Positions 60,092-64,000 of a DNA stretch of 64,000 bases are shown here, in pieces; the first letter of the stretch is position 1; each line of letters begins with the position of its first letter. The notes beneath the pieces are model-generated. The model was not told the DNA's origin, ran no database searches, and saw only the letters and a list, made by a program, of their open reading frames with translations. The position numbers were made by a program, and so were the translations under genes. The stretch is from JAGORM01 sp964406795 (GTDB taxonomy: Bacteria > Patescibacteriota > Microgenomatia > Levybacterales > GWA1-39-11): positions 82,783 to 146,782 of the forward strand of contig CAYOTA010000002.1 of NCBI GenBank assembly GCA_964406795.1. The letters run 5' to 3'.

Positions 60092-60793
60092 ATGTCCGAA
60101 TTCTACAGACCTTTACGTCAAGAACTATCTAAAAATCCTGAAAACCTAAAGGCCATGTTTACAGCTATTAACTCTTCTAAAGGTTCCATAACTAAAGCCA
60201 ATACCTGTTTTATTGATTCAGTATTTGGAGTTCCCATTTTAAAAAGTAGTCAAGAGTATATACAAACAACTAATCCCAATACTGGAGAGGTACGATACCT
60301 TGATTTTCCGTATGAAGGGACATCATACGACAATATAAGAAATGTTCTTGAAACTGTTAAGCCTTCAAAGGATGACACCGTCATGGACATAGGATCGGGG
60401 TATGGAAGATTTTGTCTATTTGGAGCGCTTACAACAGATGCTTCCTTCGTAGGTATTGAGACTGTACAAAAACGCTATGAAGCGGCTCAAGCCGCAAAGG
60501 AATCTCTAGATATTCCTAATGTAGCCTTTACAGACTCTGACGTATTAAATTACGATTTATCTAATGGGTCTATTTTTTATATGTTTAACCCATTTTATCC
60601 TTTTGGGTTTGATGCTCAATGGAAGGTAGAAGAAAAACTGAGGGAATTAAGTAGAAAAAAGCCAATTCAGATTGTAACATTATCCATGACGGGTGTTTTC
60701 CCTATGATTAGAGACGGACAATTTGAGGAGGTTGAAAGAATAAGCACCCGCCAAATGAAACTTCAATTTTATAAATCAAAACCCATTACATAA
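60092..60793 (+). CDS. Class I SAM-dependent methyltransferase
   Basis: 233 residues. Motif I VMDIGSGYGRFCLFGAL (about 98-114), acidic GIETVQKRYEAAQAAKES (motif II, DOT1-like), then a SDVLNYDLSNGSIFYMFNPF motif IV region (NPF in place of NPP). The N-terminal 80 residues are specific. Substrate unknown; N-P-F/Y suggests an amine target. TATAAT is 7 nt before the ATG. Confidence 0.85.
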   Translation: MSEFYRPLRQELSKNPENLKAMFTAINSSKGSITKANTCFIDSVFGVPILKSSQEYIQTTNPNTGEVRYLDFPYEGTSYDNIRNVLETVKPSKDDTVMDIGSGYGRFCLFGALTTDASFVGIETVQKRYEAAQAAKESLDIPNVAFTDSDVLNYDLSNGSIFYMFNPFYPFGFDAQWKVEEKLRELSRKKPIQIVTLSMTGVFPMIRDGQFEEVERISTRQMKLQFYKSKPIT

Positions 60794-60816
60794 TTTCAAG
60801 CTAAAAAGTAATGACT

Positions 60817-61653
60817 CTACAAAAGAGACCGCAAGATACTTAAGGTTTTTTTAGGTTGAGAGCTAAAAACCACATGGTCAGCGTCCTCTATTATAATTTG
60901 CATATCTACATAATCTTGAGTTGATAGCAGCAATTTGTCTTTTGAGCCGTACATAAACACAGTTTCATTTTTCACATTTTTAAGCAATGACTGTACACGT
61001 TTATCTTTCTTTTCAAACATATTAATATCAGTTAATGATTCTACGCCAGTGGACAACATAGCGTCATATAATGTTTTGTCTCGTTTTTTATCTGTTATAC
61101 CTATAACATCTTTAAATATAGGAATTAGTATTCTTTTGCGAGCAAAAGATGATAACGCGAGTGTGCGTCTTATGCGTAAAGGTAAAAATGAAGCCATACG
61201 TAATTTCATATTCTTAACATTTCCCGGCAGTCCTATGAGTATAAGTTTTCCACTTACACTCCCCTTTGAGGCTGATTTTATAGCTGTTACGGCACCTAAA
61301 GAAAATCCAACCAGGGGCACAGCAGAAAGTTTTTTGTGTCTTATAAAAGCATCTAATGCATTACTAAATAATTCTGTGTCATGCACTGCTCCCCTTACTG
61401 TTTCTGAAGCACCAAAGCCTGGAAGGTCTAACAGGTAGAGCTTGTAGTGTTTTGCGAGCTCAAATTCTATATCACACCATGGATCGTGAGACATAGAACC
61501 ATGAACTAAAATAACAGGATTACCACGTCCTAGCACTGTATAGTTCATGACAGTACCCTGAAACTGGTATGTTTTCGATTTCGGAATTTTTAATCTCTTC
61601 ACCACAACATTATTACATATTAAACGAAGTAAATCTGAACTATGATTGAACAA
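60817..61653 (-). CDS. Alpha/beta hydrolase
   Basis: Up to 278 residues. VILVHGSMSHDPWCD (oxyanion loop), LYLLDLPGFGASE, nucleophile elbow VGFSLGAVTA (Ser), and a late DADHVVF (His). Substrate unknown. The maximal frame begins with TTG; GTG codons at about 61602-61605 are likelier starts since the upper part has no homology. It faces the dinD insertion across a copy of the tRNA-Lys 3' end. Confidence 0.85.
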   Translation of the reverse strand: MFNHSSDLLRLICNNVVVKRLKIPKSKTYQFQGTVMNYTVLGRGNPVILVHGSMSHDPWCDIEFELAKHYKLYLLDLPGFGASETVRGAVHDTELFSNALDAFIRHKKLSAVPLVGFSLGAVTAIKSASKGSVSGKLILIGLPGNVKNMKLRMASFLPLRIRRTLALSSFARKRILIPIFKDVIGITDKKRDKTLYDAMLSTGVESLTDINMFEKKDKRVQSLLKNVKNETVFMYGSKDKLLLSTQDYVDMQIIIEDADHVVFSSQPKKTLSILRSLL

Positions 61654-61680
61654 AACGAAGTGAAGTAAACCAGCTGATTT

Positions 61681-61700
61681 TAGTGATCCGACCGGGGCTC
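61681..61700. repeat. Direct repeat of the tRNA-Lys(TTT) 3' end (left att-like copy)
   Basis: TAGTGATCCGACCGGGGCTC is identical to 62557-62576, which is the 3' end of tRNA-Lys(TTT). The two copies flank dinD 876 nt apart, the pattern of attL/attR left by integration into a tRNA 3' end. Confidence 0.8.
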
Positions 61701-61708
61701 AGCATATC

Positions 61709-62536
61709 TCATTTTAATTGTTTTACCGCAGTTAGTTCAATTTTCTTTGTTTTCTGTTTTATTCTTGTTCTTGCTTTATTAATCCCATCAGGAACTGGCA
61801 GATTTTCAGGCATGCTTCCACCTAATTCCCTTATGGTTTGACGTACTTTACGCCCTACCTCAAAATGAGCATAATTTGCTTTGGCTTCTCCATGAATATT
61901 TTCTCTTTTTAATTTAGCATCAGCTTGAGTTGCCCTAAAAAGATTTGCAGCAAGCTCTTCACTTCCCATATAATCCAAGATCTTTTGACTCGATTTTAAC
62001 CGCTTCTTTCTGTGAATCTGTTGCGTGTCTAATCCTCCATAAAGTCCCATATACCCATAATTCGTAAACACTCCATAATTTTGCACCCCAGCACGAGATG
62101 CAGTTTCAGCCAAATGCTTATTGTGGGCTGTCATCTCGTCTCTTAACAATACACGCTTGTGATCTTCTGCGATTTGATCTTGAAATTCTTGTCTTCTTGC
62201 TTGAATAGCAAAATATGTCTGACCAAGAGCAACTATCTGTTTGGAAGGATCCGCATTTTGCATAACTAAGTAACATGCATATCTAGAAAGTAAAATATCC
62301 TTAATTTCTCGTGATGCGGTTTTACCTAATTCGATCATATCGAGCACATCCTCGAAATGATCCATAGTATTTTGGCTACTTTTTACACATGCTTCTTTTG
62401 CGCGCTCAATAACCGGAAGAAAATGTCTATATTCGGAGTACTCGAGGGTTTTTGCGAGTTCTCGGGCAGACCAATATTCAGACCCATATTTATTTACTTT
62501 TTTAATTTTCTCAAAAGCGAGTATTGGATTTTCCAT
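61709..62536 (-). CDS. dinD: DNA-damage-inducible protein D family
   Basis: 275 residues from ATG 62534-62536. Very clear DinD: FEKIKKVNKYGSEYWSARELAKTLEYSEYRHFLPVIERAKEAC (BRO-N-like DNA-binding domain), LSRYACYLVMQNADPSKQIVALGQTYFAIQARRQE, GVQNYGVFTNYGYMGLYGG, GSEELAANLFRATQADAKLKRENIHGEAKANYAHFEVGRKVRQTIRELGG. In E. coli DinD modulates RecA; elsewhere it rides on mobile DNA. The frame is open further into the tRNA, but homology starts here. Flanked by 20-bp direct repeats of the tRNA-Lys 3' end. Confidence 0.95.
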   Translation of the reverse strand: MENPILAFEKIKKVNKYGSEYWSARELAKTLEYSEYRHFLPVIERAKEACVKSSQNTMDHFEDVLDMIELGKTASREIKDILLSRYACYLVMQNADPSKQIVALGQTYFAIQARRQEFQDQIAEDHKRVLLRDEMTAHNKHLAETASRAGVQNYGVFTNYGYMGLYGGLDTQQIHRKKRLKSSQKILDYMGSEELAANLFRATQADAKLKRENIHGEAKANYAHFEVGRKVRQTIRELGGSMPENLPVPDGINKARTRIKQKTKKIELTAVKQLK

Positions 62537-62556
62537 AGTGGTTATAGCGAAGAAGA

Positions 62557-62576
62557 TAGTGATCCGACCGGGGCTC
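62557..62576. repeat. Direct repeat at the tRNA-Lys(TTT) 3' end (right att-like copy)
   Basis: Second copy of TAGTGATCCGACCGGGGCTC, here part of the intact tRNA gene (acceptor 3' strand through the T arm). Confidence 0.8.
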
Positions 62577-62631
62577 GAACCCGGAACCAAAAGCTTAAAA
62601 GGCTTTTGCTCTACCATTGAGCTATCGGACC
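62560..62631 (-). tRNA. tRNA-Lys (anticodon TTT)
   Basis: Acceptor GGTCCGA/TCGGATC, anticodon stem AAAGC/GCTTT with loop CTTTTAA, T loop TTCGAGC, discriminator A. Its first 10 nt serve as the 3' end and TAG stop of the GIY-YIG gene. Partial copies lie on both sides: 3' end at 61681, 5' end at 62881-62928. Confidence 0.95.
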
Positions 62632-62873
62632 ATATTATTAATTAACCACTTGATGTACTTTTTACTTTTATAAGACTTTAACTTTTTCTCTCTGTTCCTT
62701 GCATCAAGTATCGTATCAAACTTTTCTTTATAAACAAGCTTGTTTGTACCTAACACTCTTGTTGTTCTCGTCTTTCCGCTTAAATGCTGTCGCAATCTTC
62801 TGTCTAAGTCATTACTGGATCCGATATAGTATCTGTCTGTTTCTTCGTTACAAAGAATGTAGACGTAGCACAT
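62622..62873 (-). CDS. Small GIY-YIG domain protein inserted at tRNA-Lys
   Basis: 83 residues: MCYVYILCNEETDRYYIGSSNDLDRRLRQH is the GIY-YIG core (Y-V-Y-I-L ... Y-Y-I-G-S, Arg following), then REKKLKSYKSKKYIKWL. This UPF0213/URI-type family is often of unknown role. The C-terminus NMVR-stop is encoded by the first bases of tRNA-Lys(TTT) (ATG GTC CGA TAG). A 27-nt copy of the tRNA 5' half lies just upstream of the start. Gene and flanking copies look like one insertion unit. Confidence 0.85.
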   Translation of the reverse strand: MCYVYILCNEETDRYYIGSSNDLDRRLRQHLSGKTRTTRVLGTNKLVYKEKFDTILDARNREKKLKSYKSKKYIKWLINNMVR

Positions 62874-62880
62874 ATTAATA

Positions 62881-62928
62881 TTTGCTCTACCATTGACCCC
62901 GATTTAATCGGGGTTGAGCTATCGGACC
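62881..62928 (-). repeat. Copy of the tRNA-Lys(TTT) 5' half, split by an 18-nt hairpin
   Basis: Reading leftward: GGTCCGATAGCTCA, then an 18-nt insert whose CCCCGATT and AATCGGGG arms pair, then TCAATGGTAGAGCAAA. The insert (62897-62914) is bordered by TGA/TCA on both sides (62894-62896, 62915-62917), like a 3-bp target duplication. Confidence 0.75.
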
Positions 62929-62970
62929 CGCCCGACATGCAAGACGAGCTTGCGAGTCGTTGCGGGCGGG
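62927..62970. repeat. Strong GC-rich hairpin abutting the tRNA-Lys copy
   Basis: CCCGCCCG (62927-62934) and CGGGCGGG (62963-62970) with an inner GCAAG/CTTGC stem. Reading leftward, its last two bases are the first two bases of the tRNA-Lys copy, the same geometry as at tRNA-Ala and tRNA-Gly. Confidence 0.75.
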
Positions 62971-62997
62971 CCCACATTACTGCAAACTTTCTTCATG

Positions 62998-63234
62998 TCA
63001 GATTCTAGTTTTTAAATATCTCCTACCAAACCCTGTTTTGAAAAATTTTTCACGTTGGATAGCATTCTCTTTATTCAGACAAGCTTCATAATAAACTAGT
63101 TCAAGTGGTCGTCGTAATTTCGTTGAATCAACTAACCCTTTAGTGTGTTGATCAAATCTTTTTTTAAGATCAGTAGAAAAACCAACATACAATTTATTAT
63201 CCAAACTACTTTTCAAAACATATGTATAGAACAT
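62998..63234 (-). CDS. Second small GIY-YIG domain protein
   Basis: 78 residues from ATG 63232-63234: FYTYVLKSSLDNKLYVGFSTDLKKRFDQHTKG...LVYYEACLNKENAIQREKFFKTGFGRRYLKTR. Complete UPF0213-like GIY-YIG domain; distinct in sequence from the neighbour at 62.6 kb. Role unknown. Confidence 0.85.
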   Translation of the reverse strand: MFYTYVLKSSLDNKLYVGFSTDLKKRFDQHTKGLVDSTKLRRPLELVYYEACLNKENAIQREKFFKTGFGRRYLKTRI

Positions 63235-63282
63235 ACGTGCTTGAAATTGTACCAAGAAATGACCTTCTAATCAATCTCCAGC

Positions 63283-63861
63283 CTATTTTGAGATATAATT
63301 CTTGAGTAAATCGAGGAATTTTCCGTAGTGACTGTAAAAAATGTATCCAGTTAAGATCATAAGTCCTGGGAAAATAAGAGATTTCTCCAGCATTCCCCCA
63401 GTTTTAAGCCTCATAGCTCTAAATGGTGGAAATCCTATATTGATTGGAATGGGAAATAGCCAGGGAACACCGTCACGGGTTATTGTATCCATCACCAGGT
63501 GAGACACGTAACCAATCATAAACGCCCACCATACTACATTCATATCTACAATTAATATTCCTGAAATAAGTTCAAGAAAAAATTTAAGCACTACTCCAAA
63601 AAGAAAAATTCCTAGAAGTGAATGAGAAATAAATCTATGCCCTCCTAAAAGCGGATGCACTACTCTTCCTACTATATTTCCTGCCGGAAGCCTATACCAT
63701 AATGTAGCTGTAGGCTGATCTATGTCAGGAGCAAGTCCACCAATAAGATTGGCAGAAAGCGCTACTATGGCAGTGGCCAAACTCATTTCTGGAATAGGCT
63801 GAGTTGCCACCACATAGCTAAGTGCTGCAAAAGCTGCCAAATCATGAGTTCTACCAGTCAT
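63283..63861 (-). CDS. YdjM/LexA-binding inner-membrane hydrolase-like protein
   Basis: 192 residues from ATG 63859-63861. Metal-dependent hydrolase-like membrane protein: TGRTHDLAAFAALSYV at the start, GGLAPDIDQPTA, HPLLGGHRFISHSLLG (HR...SHS) and IGYVSHLVMDTITRDGVPWLFP, all typical of YdjM. Family linked to the SOS regulon in E. coli; role unclear. GATACT is 6 nt before this ATG, which favours it over one seven codons upstream. The final 139 nt of the window show nothing further. Confidence 0.9.
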   Translation of the reverse strand: MTGRTHDLAAFAALSYVVATQPIPEMSLATAIVALSANLIGGLAPDIDQPTATLWYRLPAGNIVGRVVHPLLGGHRFISHSLLGIFLFGVVLKFFLELISGILIVDMNVVWWAFMIGYVSHLVMDTITRDGVPWLFPIPINIGFPPFRAMRLKTGGMLEKSLIFPGLMILTGYIFYSHYGKFLDLLKNYISK

Positions 63862-64000
63862 GACATAAGTATCGTGTATCATGTAGTGAGTATCAAGTAT
63901 TAAGTTTGGTTATTTGTTAGAAGTCAGATGCTATTCGTTACCTAACTGCAGAAGATGAGATACATCGGTTACACATTGAAGTAAAATAGGTACTTCAAAG

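Noticed and set aside
1..64000. Genome-wide reading of TGA as glycine or tryptophan
   Set aside because: apbE, the MFS gene, the 9138-9599 gene and the holin-like gene end naturally at TGA at the family's expected C-terminus, so TGA is a stop in this host.
1..64000. CRISPR array
   Set aside because: No regularly spaced repeats; the repeated sequences seen are paired hairpins, tRNA copies or a coding tandem repeat.

Overview
The window (about 37% GC by eye, densely packed, mostly short genes) looks like a chromosomal segment of a Candidate Phyla Radiation bacterium, most likely Microgenomates/Patescibacteria. The assignment is inference from gene content: shortened housekeeping proteins (UvrC without its C-terminal HhH region, Obg without its C-terminal domain), many small secreted or single-membrane-helix proteins, a type IV pilin-like protein, a REP-associated transposase and small coiled-coil proteins. 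Several genes end in TGA (apbE, the MFS gene, the 9.1 kb gene, the holin-like gene), so the host reads TGA as stop.

Layout. 0-5.4 kb: rarA start, tRNA-Ala, an Rnf-like flavin module (FMN-binding protein, ApbE, RnfD-FNR fusion) and a decayed fur-ZIP metal operon. 5.4-14.3 kb: YibE/F protein, pilin, tRNA-Pro, MFS exporter, tRNA-Gly, zwf-gnd (oxidative pentose phosphate), Nudix, small conserved proteins, tRNA-His. 14.4-17.7 kb: three-gene cell-surface operon. 17.8-26.7 kb: tRNA-Arg(TCT), small ORFs, Y-family polymerase, DUF1003/DUF5680/DUF2200 genes, a 1301-residue secreted protein with a complete copper radical oxidase (galactose/glyoxal oxidase type) active site and a membrane partner, tRNA-Lys(CTT), tRNA-Arg(TCG). 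26.8-40.7 kb: obg and a long leftward run of uvrA, an inactive-looking transglutaminase, uvrC, holin-like, secG and a peptide-binding protein; then uvrB-lmbE, a hairpin-flanked Y1 transposase and lexA. 40.7-53.8 kb: dedA, rsmI, ppsA, a frameshifted inositol-phosphatase gene, phosphomannomutase, holA-like, metallopeptidase, glycosidase, greA, glycosyltransferase, frameshifted HD hydrolase, DUF4230. 53.8-64 kb: GNAT, ankyrin, a decayed region, tRNA-Glu, channel-like protein, purH, methyltransferase, hydrolase, and a tRNA-Lys(TTT) locus invaded from both sides (dinD on one side, a GIY-YIG gene on the other).

Two window-wide patterns stand out. First, about 18 genes carry a -10 box (TATAAT-like, often within TGGTATAAT) exactly 6 nt before the start codon, which implies leaderless mRNAs; a minority use strong Shine-Dalgarno sites instead. 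Second, several transcription units (tRNA-Pro, tRNA-His, tRNA-Arg(TCG), tRNA-Lys(TTT), the MFS gene, lexA) are preceded by a short copy of their own 5' end, and several of these copies adjoin or are interrupted by small palindromic elements with GCAAGC/GCTTGC cores. Tiny hairpins also run into the first nucleotides of several tRNAs. I consider this family of 5'-end copies and mini-elements the most unusual feature of the window. DNA-repair genes (uvrA, uvrB, uvrC, lexA, dinB, dinD, rarA) are over-represented.
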